DNA from: Algoriphagus aquimarinus
GTDB taxonomy: Bacteria; Bacteroidota; Bacteroidia; Cytophagales; Cyclobacteriaceae
DNA: 64,000 nucleotides
NCBI RefSeq assembly: GCF_007997215.1
Contig: NZ_VORW01000001.1
Span: 930,001 to 994,000 of the forward strand
Direction of reading: 5' to 3'
The translations under genes and the position numbers were made by a program. Each line of letters begins with the position of its first letter. Position 1 is the first letter of the stretch. Below the pieces are notes generated by a model that ran no database searches, was not told where the DNA came from, and saw only the letters and a list, made by a program, of their open reading frames with translations. Positions 15,972 to 24,641 of this stretch are shown here, piece after piece.

Positions 15972-17084
15972 ATGAAGAGATTATTTTTTTACTCTACTCT
16001 AATTGTTTTTCTGTATTCCTGCCAAACTAAAGAGTCATCATCATCCGCCTATAGCACTAACTCGCTCGAAAACTTTTCTTTTTCTGTTGACACCCTTGTG
16101 TTAGATGTAGGAGCAGAGATTTTTAATTCTAACGGTTATTCCAGTTATGATCTAAGTGAAGATGGAAATAATCTTTTCCTATTCTATGAACCTGAAAAGG
16201 AAATGCATGAATATGATATGGCTGAAAAGAAGTTAGTTTCTCGTCATCCCTTCGAAACCGATGGACCAAATCTAATTCCTTCTTATTTCAACTACTTTCA
16301 GGCGCTGCCAAATGATGAATTTTTTATGACTGACGTTGTCAGATCAGGGATTTATAGACTTGATGGAAAAAAGCTAACGTCTTATAAGCTTCGAGTGGAT
16401 AACATTTCAGGATTAAATCTGGATGCCTCTTTCCAGCTCACAAAAAACAGCTATATCAGCCCTGATAAGCAGACCCTCGTGAGTCTCCCCTCAAAATATG
16501 GCGCTCCACCCGCTGGACTTGCCGTCATAGACTTGAAATCCATGTCTGGTAAAATCCTAGATCTACCCGCGCTGGAGATGACAGAAAATTATCAGGTAAT
16601 CTTCGAAGAGGAAATGTCTCAATCAGGTGATTTCATAACTACGCAGTTTCTCCACGATCAATTTATCATCTACAGCGGAGCCACTTCAGCTATCTATACC
16701 TACGATTGGAAGCGAAATTCTCTGAAACTTCATACGTTCCCACATACCCTAGTTGCGAAGTCCAAAACAGGTGAATTCCCAACCAAGATAAACTCCGAAG
16801 AGCGAAGAAAGGAAGTATCCAAACTGATGCAAAAGCAGATCACTTTTGGAAAATTTTACTGGGACGAGACACGCAAAAATTATTTCCGAATTGGAACAAC
16901 CAACGAAGACTATACAAAAGCCTACCTATTCTCTTATGATGAGAATTTTGATCTCACGGGCGAAACACTCATTCCAGATTTCTACTATATCCCTTACATG
17001 GAATTCTTTCATGCAGGAAAACTGTACAGCTTTATCAATGTGGGAGAAGAACCCGCTTTAGTTGAATTCACTTTTGATTTTTAA
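15972..17084 (+). CDS. lipoprotein 1 of a seven-gene paralogous array (DUF4221-like)
   Basis: 370 residues with a lipoprotein signal (MKRLFFYSTLIVFLYSC, C17). After a short serine-rich linker the mature domain begins with the array signature FSVDTLVLDVGAE. It continues through an EGP-type motif (FETDGPNLIP), a late GKFYWDETRKNYFRIGT and a C-terminal GKLYSFINVGEEPALVEFTF. The strand pattern resembles a beta-propeller. I assign DUF4221 from memory. This first gene is the most divergent of the first three and ends FTFDF. It lies downstream of the REP-like cluster; no clear promoter was found. The next gene starts six bases later. Function unknown; probably an outer-membrane or periplasmic lipoprotein. 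Confidence 0.78.
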   Translation: MKRLFFYSTLIVFLYSCQTKESSSSAYSTNSLENFSFSVDTLVLDVGAEIFNSNGYSSYDLSEDGNNLFLFYEPEKEMHEYDMAEKKLVSRHPFETDGPNLIPSYFNYFQALPNDEFFMTDVVRSGIYRLDGKKLTSYKLRVDNISGLNLDASFQLTKNSYISPDKQTLVSLPSKYGAPPAGLAVIDLKSMSGKILDLPALEMTENYQVIFEEEMSQSGDFITTQFLHDQFIIYSGATSAIYTYDWKRNSLKLHTFPHTLVAKSKTGEFPTKINSEERRKEVSKLMQKQITFGKFYWDETRKNYFRIGTTNEDYTKAYLFSYDENFDLTGETLIPDFYYIPYMEFFHAGKLYSFINVGEEPALVEFTFDF

Positions 17085-17090
17085 GAAACC

Positions 17091-18230
17091 ATGAAAAAAC
17101 TCCTTACGATTTCCATTTTAGCACTTCTTTCTGCCTGTGGCAGTAAAAAATCAGAATCTACTGAACAGAAAAACATTCTAGAAAACCTCACTTATACTGT
17201 AGATACCCTTGTAGTGGATCCAGGCGAGGAAATCATTGACTTGTCTGGAGGATTGAGGCTTTCTAACCTCTCAGACGACAAAAGCAAACTCTATCTTTTT
17301 ACCCAAAAAGAGCATCAAATCGCCATTGTCAATCTAGACCAATTGGAGTTGGAGGAGTTTCTGCCTTTTGAAGTGGAAGGACCCAATGGCATTGGACAGT
17401 ATGTAGGAACCATGCAGAAGCTTGACGGCGAAAAGTTTATGTTTTCAAGTTTTCAGACTTCGGGGATTTATGATAGAAATGGAGTCAAAATCGAAGATCT
17501 CAAGCTTAAACCTACAGATTTTGAAGGAGTGGACATCGAAGGTGATGGGCCGATGAATTATAAACTGATGCAATCTGCGAATGGCAAGTGGCTTTTCTCG
17601 CTTCCAGGCGATTTCATGGAAGGATCCAGAGATTTGGCCGTTTTAGATCCTGCAAACAGCTCTGGAAAGATCCTCGATATTCCAGCGATGGATAAAGCGT
17701 CAGAGTTTAGGATCATTCTCCAAAGCACCGAGATGATGTCGATTTATGTAGAAGATGTCAACCTACAAGAATTTGACGGGCAGGTATTCATCAGTACCTC
17801 TGTCACTTCAGATATTTACCGCTATGATTACAAGCAGGACTCATTGCAGCTTTTCACTTTCCCGCATCAGCTAGTGCCGCCAGCCAAAACAGGAGCCATC
17901 AAAAACAAAGTGTCCTCTGAAGATGAGTGGAGGAGCGAAATGGAAAAAGCATCAAGCCAGATAGGCTTTGAAAAATTGCTTTGGGATGATAGCAGCAATA
18001 GATTCTTCAGGTTTGGCAGAAAATTACTCCCAAAAGAAAACGACGAAGCTCCTACGAAAGCTGAAGTGTATCTCTTCGCTTACGATGCTAATTTGAAGTT
18101 GATCGGTGAGAAATTTCTGGAAGATGTTGACCAGATTCCTTCTTACCCTTTCTTCAAAGACGGCAAGCTCTATTCCTATGTCAATGTCGAAGACGAGCTA
18201 GGCTTCGCAGTATTCACTTTTAATTTTTAG
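17091..18230 (+). CDS. lipoprotein 2 of the array (DUF4221-like)
   Basis: 379 residues, lipobox LLSAC (C16), then a charged linker (GSKKSESTEQK). The core begins ENLTYTVDTLVVDPGEE and has VNLDQLELEEFLPFEVEGPNGIG, LLWDDSSNRFFRFGRK and the ending GKLYSYVNVEDELGFAVF. It is closest to gene 3: the two agree strongly at both ends, and the last about 70 bases are nearly identical in DNA, while the middle has diverged. It is separated from genes 1 and 3 by six bases each, with similar junction sequences (stop, GAAAC, two bases, start). Charged residues right after the lipid cysteine are compatible with a Bacteroidetes surface-export signal. Confidence 0.78.
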   Translation: MKKLLTISILALLSACGSKKSESTEQKNILENLTYTVDTLVVDPGEEIIDLSGGLRLSNLSDDKSKLYLFTQKEHQIAIVNLDQLELEEFLPFEVEGPNGIGQYVGTMQKLDGEKFMFSSFQTSGIYDRNGVKIEDLKLKPTDFEGVDIEGDGPMNYKLMQSANGKWLFSLPGDFMEGSRDLAVLDPANSSGKILDIPAMDKASEFRIILQSTEMMSIYVEDVNLQEFDGQVFISTSVTSDIYRYDYKQDSLQLFTFPHQLVPPAKTGAIKNKVSSEDEWRSEMEKASSQIGFEKLLWDDSSNRFFRFGRKLLPKENDEAPTKAEVYLFAYDANLKLIGEKFLEDVDQIPSYPFFKDGKLYSYVNVEDELGFAVFTFNF

Positions 18231-18236
18231 GAAACT

Positions 18237-19379
18237 ATGAAAAAACTAATCCCCGTTCTATTTCTAATTGCTTCCTGTGGTGAAAAAGGAAGTACTGAAA
18301 GTGCTGAATCAGGCAATGTCCTCGAGAACCTGACTTACTCGGTGGATACCCTAGTGGTCGATGCTGGAGGCGAGCTTCTTTCAATAGAGAATTATTTGCA
18401 ATTGGAAGGATCATCCAGCCTCTCTGAGGATCAAAAATTTTTCTACGTTTTTAATAATAAGGATCATACCCTAGCCGTGGTAGATCTCGATCAATTGAAA
18501 CTTGTGGAAGTTTTGCCTTTCGAAAAGGAAGGCCCAGATGGAGTGGGTGAATACATAGCAGGATTGCAGGCGCTACCTGATGGGAGATTTTTGATTACTG
18601 GATTTGAAAAGGCGGGGGTATTTAATAGAGAAGGTAAAAAACTGGATGATATTCCACTTATAGCCGAGAAATATGAAGGGATTGAAACAGATCTTCCTAT
18701 TTATCTAAAGCTGACTAGGTCTGCAGAAATGAATTTGCTCTTCTCTTTTACTGGGTACAGTGATTTTGGCGAAAAAAAACTAGTTCTCATCAATCCTTCT
18801 CAAAAGTCAGGGAAGACCATCAAACTTCCTGAAATAGAAAAAGCCCAAGAGTTTGATATCACTTTAATAAGTAATCAGGGCAGTATAAGTTTGATGACAC
18901 CATTATACATCCAGGAGCTCAATGGCCAAGTATATGTGTCCAATGGTATTTCCTCAGGTGTTTATACTTACGACTACCAAGCTGACTCCATGAGATTAAT
19001 CACCTTTCAGCATCAATTAGTCCCATCTGCAGTTTCGGGTACTGTCAAAAACGAAGTTTCTTCGCGAGAAGAGTTTAATTCTGAAGTTGAAAAAATAACT
19101 ACTCAAATTGCCTTTGAAAAGCTCCTTTGGGATGAAAAGTCCAATCATTTTTTTCGAATTGGAAGGAAAACCATTCCCAAGATTAAAAAGGATACTCCCT
19201 ACAAATCGGAAGTCTATCTATTCATCTATGATGAGAATCTCAATTTATTGGGAGAAAAATTATTAGAGGATCTAACCAACCCTCCTCGTTTTTATTTCAT
19301 GAAAGACGGCAAACTCTATTCCTACGTCAATGTCGAAGACGAGCTGGGCTTCGCGGTTTTCACTTTTGATTTTAACTAA
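18237..19379 (+). CDS. lipoprotein 3 of the array (DUF4221-like)
   Basis: 380 residues, short signal with lipobox IASC (C14). The core shows ENLTYSVDTLVVDAGGE, VDLDQLKLVEVLPFEKEGPDGVG, GVFNREGKKLDD, LLWDEKSNHFFRIGRK and ends GKLYSYVNVEDELGFAVFTFDF. It is the nearest relative of gene 2. The final roughly 70 coding bases differ from gene 2 at only about six positions, which suggests recent duplication or gene conversion of that patch. Nine bases separate it from gene 4, where the C-terminal signature of the family changes from AVFTF to FVRIKP. Confidence 0.78.
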   Translation: MKKLIPVLFLIASCGEKGSTESAESGNVLENLTYSVDTLVVDAGGELLSIENYLQLEGSSSLSEDQKFFYVFNNKDHTLAVVDLDQLKLVEVLPFEKEGPDGVGEYIAGLQALPDGRFLITGFEKAGVFNREGKKLDDIPLIAEKYEGIETDLPIYLKLTRSAEMNLLFSFTGYSDFGEKKLVLINPSQKSGKTIKLPEIEKAQEFDITLISNQGSISLMTPLYIQELNGQVYVSNGISSGVYTYDYQADSMRLITFQHQLVPSAVSGTVKNEVSSREEFNSEVEKITTQIAFEKLLWDEKSNHFFRIGRKTIPKIKKDTPYKSEVYLFIYDENLNLLGEKLLEDLTNPPRFYFMKDGKLYSYVNVEDELGFAVFTFDFN

Positions 19380-19388
19380 CAACCAACC

Positions 19389-20537
19389 ATGAGAAAACTA
19401 TTCCCATTTCTAGGACTAGCGCTTTTGGCTTCTTGCGGAGAGAAAAGTACTTCTGAATCCGCCAACTCCAGTATTCTAAACTTCACCGTAGAAATAGATA
19501 CCGTGCAGGTAGACCCCGGCGAGGAGCACTTCATCTACCTATCGAACTACCTCAATACTGCTACGGTCAGTTCCGACAAAAAAACACTTTACAACTTCAA
19601 CGCCACCGTGCCCGAACTTGAAGTAATTGATCTCGATAAGTTGACGCTCACCGAGGTGATCAAACTCGAAAATGAAGGCCCAACAGGAATTGGAGCCGCC
19701 AATGCCTATATCCCGATGATGGATATGACTGATAATGGCGACCTATACCTGAATACTTGGTCGTATATGATCAAGCTAAACGCGGCCCGTGATCAGGTGA
19801 GCAAGTATTGGTTTACCGCGGACTCTTTGAAAGGAGACACTATTACCGAACTGGAAAAAATATATCCTGATGGATTTATGGCTGATGACGGGAAATTCTT
19901 CTACAGCACCTATGGCTCAGTGGACAATAGCCCAAAGAAAGGCATAGCGATAGTAAATCTCAGCACCATGGAGCTAAAGAAAGTGCCGATGGATATTTTT
20001 GAGAAAATCGATAAGTTCTCCATCGTATTTAGCCCAGAGGCGAATAGTAAAATGTCTTTAGCTGAGACGGTTTTTTTTGTTCCATTTGACAACAACATTC
20101 TCATTTCCTCCACTGCCTTCAATGAAGTCTTTACCCTAGATCTCTCAAATGGGACTGTAGCACAGAAGTCCTTTCACTCCGAACTGACCGATGATGCCAA
20201 GAAAGGTAACTATGAGAAAAGAGCCAATTCCCGAGAAAATCTTTTTGAACTCAACAAGGAGAAGGTGAAGGAAGTGACTTTTGGTAAGCTGCACTTTGAT
20301 GATCAAAACGAGAAATTGTGGCGATTCAGCACCTCACTTGACCGCATGATCGGAGATTCTACAGCATACCAATCCGTGCTGACCATTTTTGATAAAGACC
20401 TAACTCAGCTTCATGAGCAGAAAGTGAGCTACTCACCGATGAGTTCACTATCCTTTTTCAAAGAAGGCTCACTTTATTCTTACATCAACCTCGAAGACGA
20501 ACTTGGCTTCGTCCGAATCAAACCCACTTATGAATAA
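19389..20537 (+). CDS. lipoprotein 4 of the array (DUF4221-like)
   Basis: 382 residues, lipobox LLASC (C16). The core has FTVEIDTVQVDPGEEHFIYLSNYL, VIDLDKLTLTEVIKLENEGPTGIG, a late VTFGKLHFDDQNEKLWRFST and the ending LYSYINLEDELGFVRIKP. It is the first member of the second subgroup (genes 4-7), which share DTVxVDxGE near the start, EKxKEVTFGKL-type segments and an FVR(I/L)KP end. Its stop codon overlaps the start of gene 5 by eight bases (ATGAATAA), so translation is probably coupled. Confidence 0.78.
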   Translation: MRKLFPFLGLALLASCGEKSTSESANSSILNFTVEIDTVQVDPGEEHFIYLSNYLNTATVSSDKKTLYNFNATVPELEVIDLDKLTLTEVIKLENEGPTGIGAANAYIPMMDMTDNGDLYLNTWSYMIKLNAARDQVSKYWFTADSLKGDTITELEKIYPDGFMADDGKFFYSTYGSVDNSPKKGIAIVNLSTMELKKVPMDIFEKIDKFSIVFSPEANSKMSLAETVFFVPFDNNILISSTAFNEVFTLDLSNGTVAQKSFHSELTDDAKKGNYEKRANSRENLFELNKEKVKEVTFGKLHFDDQNEKLWRFSTSLDRMIGDSTAYQSVLTIFDKDLTQLHEQKVSYSPMSSLSFFKEGSLYSYINLEDELGFVRIKPTYE

Positions 20538-21696
20538 AATCAGACTACTTACTCCAATTATTCTAGCAGTTTTAGCCAGTTGCGGAACTAAAGAAGGTGC
20601 AGAAAATATGCAAGGCACGGCCATTGATTTCTCCTATCAGCTAGACACGGTGATGGTGGATGCGGGGGAGAACTTCATTTACTTGAATAGTTCTCTAATT
20701 AACTCCGGGGTTTCACAAGACGGAAAATATCTGTATAATTTCAAAACTGGTGTAAATCCAACAGGCATAGAAGTTATTAATCTGGACAATCTGAAACTGG
20801 AACGGGTCATTCCAATGAGCGTAGATGGACCCAATGCAATTCGATCTCCCTACATGTCCAATATTTATATGCTTGCTGATGGGACTTTTTACCTATCGGA
20901 CAATTATGAAGTTTATCATTTCGATCAGGAAGGAAACAAGCTTTCTACTATGGTCTATGCAAAGCAGGAGTTTGAAGGTGAGAGACTTCCGGAAGGCAAG
21001 AGGATCCAGTTAAATGAAACGCTTTCTAAGGATGAGAAAACCATTGCGACATTGTATGGTGGTGAGAAAATGGAAGATTCTGCAGACGGGCTGGCGCTGT
21101 TTGATCTGGAAAATAAGCGTGTGAAGTACAAACAGTTAGGCTTATTTAAGGAATTGGACAAGTATCAAACTATTTTCTATTATGAGAAAGTACACCCGAT
21201 GAATATGCTTATGGCTGACATCAGCCTTCTGATGAAAAACGATAGTTTGTTGTTTTCAAATTCCGCTCAAAACAAGATTTATTTCTACAACCTCGCTACA
21301 GATTCCATTTCTTCTAAAACTTACTCCAGTAAATTCACCAGCCAAGAAGCTAAGGGAAATTACCCACCTCGCTCTGACTCTGAAGAGGAATTTCAAGAGA
21401 TTCTCAATGAGAAAGACAAAGAAGTTAGCTATGGCAAACTGTTTTTTGATGAGCATAACGACGTCTATTGGCGCTTTGCCAAGGAAATGGATCATATGAA
21501 AGGAGACACAATCCAGTACAAAACCGTCCTAACTGCCTTTGATCCAGAGTTCAATCAACTACACGAAGAACTGCTCCCTTCAGATTTCGTGCTTCCCTAC
21601 AAGTACTTCGCCCGAAAGGGGATGATTTATACCTTTTTGAATATCGAGGATGAACTGGCCTTTGTAAGGCTTAAACCAAAATTTGAACATGACTAA
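20530..21696 (+). CDS. lipoprotein 5 of the array (DUF4221-like)
   Basis: 388 residues from the ATG at 20530. This start gives a proper lipoprotein signal (MNKIRLLTPIILAVLASC, C18); an earlier in-frame start at 20503 lies inside gene 4 and would spoil the signal. The core has FSYQLDTVMVDAGENFIYLNSSL, VINLDNLKLERVIPMSVDGPNAI, KEVSYGKLFFDEHNDVYWRF and the end FLNIEDELAFVRLKP. It overlaps gene 4 and gene 6 by eight bases each, with the same arrangement (ATGA, base, TAA). Confidence 0.78.
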   Translation: MNKIRLLTPIILAVLASCGTKEGAENMQGTAIDFSYQLDTVMVDAGENFIYLNSSLINSGVSQDGKYLYNFKTGVNPTGIEVINLDNLKLERVIPMSVDGPNAIRSPYMSNIYMLADGTFYLSDNYEVYHFDQEGNKLSTMVYAKQEFEGERLPEGKRIQLNETLSKDEKTIATLYGGEKMEDSADGLALFDLENKRVKYKQLGLFKELDKYQTIFYYEKVHPMNMLMADISLLMKNDSLLFSNSAQNKIYFYNLATDSISSKTYSSKFTSQEAKGNYPPRSDSEEEFQEILNEKDKEVSYGKLFFDEHNDVYWRFAKEMDHMKGDTIQYKTVLTAFDPEFNQLHEELLPSDFVLPYKYFARKGMIYTFLNIEDELAFVRLKPKFEHD

Positions 21697-22834
21697 ATAC
21701 GTATACTTACTGTTGGCAATAGCTTTTATAAGCTGCTCTTCAGAAAAGAAATCCGAGGCAGAAAACAATGATGATTTTAAGTTCTCCTACGCCGTGGATA
21801 CCGTGATGGTGGATGCCGGGGAGCATTTCTTTTTTCTCAACGAGGATTTGGAATTAGCTGATGTTTCCCCTGACCGGAAACTGCTCTATAATCTAAATCC
21901 AAAAACGTTCCTACTGGAGATAGTGGACTTGGACAATCTCAAATTAGAGAAGACAGTCCAATTAGAAAAAGAAGGTCCTGATGGAATTGGGCTCCCTTAT
22001 TATGGAAAAATTCAGGTATTGGAAAATGGTAACATCTGTTTATTTGGTCAGTTTAAAATCCACATTGTCACTGAGCAGGGTAAGCTTGTTAAAACCATAG
22101 AACTTGATCAAATCAAAATTAAAAATAACGATCAAAAAGAGGAAGAGAAAATTGGATGGAACAGCGTACTTTCTGATGACGGCAAACTACTCGCGAGCAC
22201 ACTAGTCAACTTTGATTACAAAACACCAGCAAAAGGAATCGTAGTGATAGAGTTAGAGACTGACTCGATTAAGTACATTCCTATGAACTTATTTCAAGAG
22301 CTTAAGCAATTTGAAATAATTCATCAAGAGGGAAATGCACCTGGTATTATTTCCGGAGAATCTACTTATTTGAGTTTCATTGGCGATAAGCTGATTGTCT
22401 CCTCCTCGGCATATAACGATGTGTATCGCTATAATACCAGCTCTGATAGCCTTTCTCACTACAGTTTTAAAGCAAGCCTTACTGACAACGAAAAAATTCG
22501 AAATTTCCCTAACGAAGTGCACTCAAGTAAAGAGTGGACTGATGCTGAGAAGGCAAAAAACGAACAAGTTTCTTTCCAAGAGTTTTTGAAATTGCCTGAG
22601 CAAAATATTTTCTGGAGAGTGAGTACCGACAAAGACCGTATGATTGCAGATTCTGTTGTTTTCAAGCAGGTCGCCACTTTTTTTGATGCTGATTTTAAGA
22701 TGCTCAACGAGCAAGAATTGGAGAATTTTCATAGTTCCAGAAAGCCATTTTTCAAAGATGGGATGCTTTACAGCTTTATTAATATTGAGGATGAGATGGC
22801 TTTTATAAGACTGAAACCTATATTAGAAGAATGA
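21689..22834 (+). CDS. lipoprotein 6 of the array (DUF4221-like)
   Basis: 381 residues from the ATG at 21689, which gives the lipoprotein signal MTKYVYLLLAIAFISC (C16); a TTG two codons earlier is less likely. The linker after the cysteine is strongly charged (SSEKKSEAENNDD). The core has FSYAVDTVMVDAGEHFFFLNED, VDLDNLKLEKTVQLEKEGPDGIG, a shortened late motif VSFQEFLKLPEQNIFWRV and the end FINIEDEMAFIRLKP. The late motif lacks the KLxFD pattern of genes 4 and 5. It overlaps gene 7 by four bases (ATGA). Confidence 0.78.
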   Translation: MTKYVYLLLAIAFISCSSEKKSEAENNDDFKFSYAVDTVMVDAGEHFFFLNEDLELADVSPDRKLLYNLNPKTFLLEIVDLDNLKLEKTVQLEKEGPDGIGLPYYGKIQVLENGNICLFGQFKIHIVTEQGKLVKTIELDQIKIKNNDQKEEEKIGWNSVLSDDGKLLASTLVNFDYKTPAKGIVVIELETDSIKYIPMNLFQELKQFEIIHQEGNAPGIISGESTYLSFIGDKLIVSSSAYNDVYRYNTSSDSLSHYSFKASLTDNEKIRNFPNEVHSSKEWTDAEKAKNEQVSFQEFLKLPEQNIFWRVSTDKDRMIADSVVFKQVATFFDADFKMLNEQELENFHSSRKPFFKDGMLYSFINIEDEMAFIRLKPILEE

Positions 22835-24000
22835 GTAAGTATCTGACTTTTCTTTTTTTGATAGCGATGATGAGTTGCTCGGCCAAAGAGGAAAAGGAGG
22901 AAGTAGTGGTTCCTAAAAGCGATATCGAGTTTAGCTATACCATAGATACCATCAGGATAGATGGGGGAGGGACCAAGCATTACTTGGGCATGAATCTCAC
23001 GATGGCTGATTATTCTGCTCAAGAAGGACTTTTATACAATCTGGAGCCTGAAACGGGGCGTGTGGAGGTGATAGATGTAGAAAAACAAAAGCTGCTGCGC
23101 TTGATCCAGTACGATATGCGGGGTCCGAATAGTATTAAGGAGTATTATCCTTCCGGTATCAAGAAAACTATCCTGGGAGAGACATTTTTCAGAGATTTCT
23201 ATGTGATCCATCGGATGGATTCAGCGCGAAAGAAAATAGACACCTACAAGCTTGATAATAGTTCCCTGAAAGGTGATCGGCTGCCCTATGAGACCAATAT
23301 AGATGGATCCGGTGAAATCGCTGCTGATGGGTCTTATTACGTGGGGCTTTACGGTAACTTCAAACCCAAAGGTGAGATTTTGGGAGTAGCTAAAGTGAGG
23401 TTCTCGGATAAATCCATGAAGCTTATTCCTATTGATTTTTGGGATCAGCTGAAAGAGTATACCATTACTGTAAATTATGATATAGGCAGAAGAAGCAGTT
23501 CAACTGAGATGAAATTTCTCACATTGAATGGCCCTGATTTTATTTTGTCCACATCCGCCAGTAATGAGCTATGGTACTACATTTCTGAAATTGACAGCGT
23601 CGTCCACAGATCGTATCACAGTACGATCACTTCAGACAAGAAAAGTGGGGAGTATAGAAAAGAAGTTACCACCCATGCGACATTCGAGTACTGGTCTCAG
23701 CGGAAGAATCAGGAGGTTACGTTTGGGCCATTGGTCAAAGATCCGGATTCCCAACTCTTCTATCGCTACAGCCGCGAGCTGGACAAGAGCAACCCGGAAA
23801 GTGCTAGTTATGTCTATGTATTGACGGTTTTCAACGAAAAGCTAGACCAAATCCATGAGGAGAAACTCAGGAGCAGGATTTCAATTTTGGGTAAATACTT
23901 CGCTGGAAAGACCTTCGTGCACAAGGGTATGATCTATTCCTATATCAATCTGAATGATGAAATGGCCTTTGTACGGTTGAAACCAGATTTCTCTAAATGA
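22831..24000 (+). CDS. lipoprotein 7, last gene of the array (DUF4221-like)
   Basis: 389 residues, lipobox MMSC (C16), then SAKEEKEEVVV. The core has FSYTIDTIRIDGGGTKHYLGMNL, IDVEKQKLLRLIQYDMRGPNSIKEYYP (the EGPDG motif has become RGPNS), VTFGPLVKDPDSQLFYRYSREL and the end YINLNDEMAFVRLKPDF. It is the most divergent member of the second subgroup. The operon ends here: a bidirectional hairpin terminator follows at 24049-24080. No enzyme motif, SusD-like domain or regulator is found in or beside the array. Confidence 0.78.
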   Translation: MSKYLTFLFLIAMMSCSAKEEKEEVVVPKSDIEFSYTIDTIRIDGGGTKHYLGMNLTMADYSAQEGLLYNLEPETGRVEVIDVEKQKLLRLIQYDMRGPNSIKEYYPSGIKKTILGETFFRDFYVIHRMDSARKKIDTYKLDNSSLKGDRLPYETNIDGSGEIAADGSYYVGLYGNFKPKGEILGVAKVRFSDKSMKLIPIDFWDQLKEYTITVNYDIGRRSSSTEMKFLTLNGPDFILSTSASNELWYYISEIDSVVHRSYHSTITSDKKSGEYRKEVTTHATFEYWSQRKNQEVTFGPLVKDPDSQLFYRYSRELDKSNPESASYVYVLTVFNEKLDQIHEEKLRSRISILGKYFAGKTFVHKGMIYSYINLNDEMAFVRLKPDFSK

Positions 24001-24048
24001 GAGAGTATTAGCATTTATTCAGCCCTTTGTAGTTTAAAAAATATAGAC

Positions 24049-24080
24049 AAAAAAAAGAGGGCCGAAGCCCTCTGTTATTT
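24049..24080. terminator. bidirectional terminator between the lipoprotein array and the FKBP genes
   Basis: A 7-bp GC-rich stem AGAGGGC / GCCCTCT with loop CGAA (24056-24073) is flanked by an A-run on the left and a T-rich run (GTTATTTTTT) on the right, so it can stop transcription from both sides between two convergent units. Confidence 0.85.
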
Positions 24081-24081
24081 T

Positions 24082-24639
24082 TTAGTCCATTCCTTTGAAT
24101 ACCACATCGAATATCAATATCGAGTTGGCTGGAATTTTAGGTTGCGTTTCAGAATTCTGATAGCCAAGAGGCGAGGGTATAATGAGTTTTGCTTTAGAAC
24201 CCGATCTGAGTCTAAGGAAGCCCCTATCCCATCCGGGAATAACACTGCCTGAGCCTAGAACGAAACTGAGTAGATTATAATTTCTATTTTCATCATAGAT
24301 ATCATTATCTATTGCTACTTGTTCAATATTGGTATCAAATACAGAACCATCGCTCATCAATGAACCTGCATATTTGGTATAGATAATATTTCCGTTATTC
24401 GGGCGAGAGCCTATTCCTTCTTCTTGTACGATGACCACGACGCCGCTTGCAGTATGGATGCGGTATAAGCTGTCTATCTCTGCGGTTTCAAGGTATTTCA
24501 CGATCAAAAGGCTGTCCTTTGTCAGATTCCCCGCATAGTCATATACAGGTCCAGTGTCGTATGGATTCTTTGCATCGCAACTGGCGAATACTATTGCTAT
24601 CAGTAGAAAGGCGAAAATACTAAGTCTATAAATACTCAT
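24082..24639 (-). CDS. FKBP-type peptidyl-prolyl isomerase lipoprotein
   Basis: 185 residues with a lipoprotein signal (lipobox FASC, about C20). The C-terminal FKBP domain (about 75-185) contains IIYTKYAGSLMSDGSVFDTN, FVLGSGSVIPGWDRGFLRLRSGSKAKLIIPSPLGY and a final ILIFDVVF, the usual FKBP core with GWD-x-G and PSxLGY. It probably acts as a folding catalyst or chaperone in the periplasm. It is the last of three FKBP lipoprotein genes, two bases after the second. One such protein, GldI, is needed for gliding in flavobacteria; whether any of the three is GldI cannot be told here. Confidence 0.85.
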   Translation of the reverse strand: MSIYRLSIFAFLLIAIVFASCDAKNPYDTGPVYDYAGNLTKDSLLIVKYLETAEIDSLYRIHTASGVVVIVQEEGIGSRPNNGNIIYTKYAGSLMSDGSVFDTNIEQVAIDNDIYDENRNYNLLSFVLGSGSVIPGWDRGFLRLRSGSKAKLIIPSPLGYQNSETQPKIPANSILIFDVVFKGMD

Positions 24640-24641
24640 AA

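Noticed and set aside
21683-21688. TTG start two codons before the ATG of array gene 6
   Set aside because: The ATG at 21689 gives the same overlap geometry as gene 5 and a normal lipoprotein signal.
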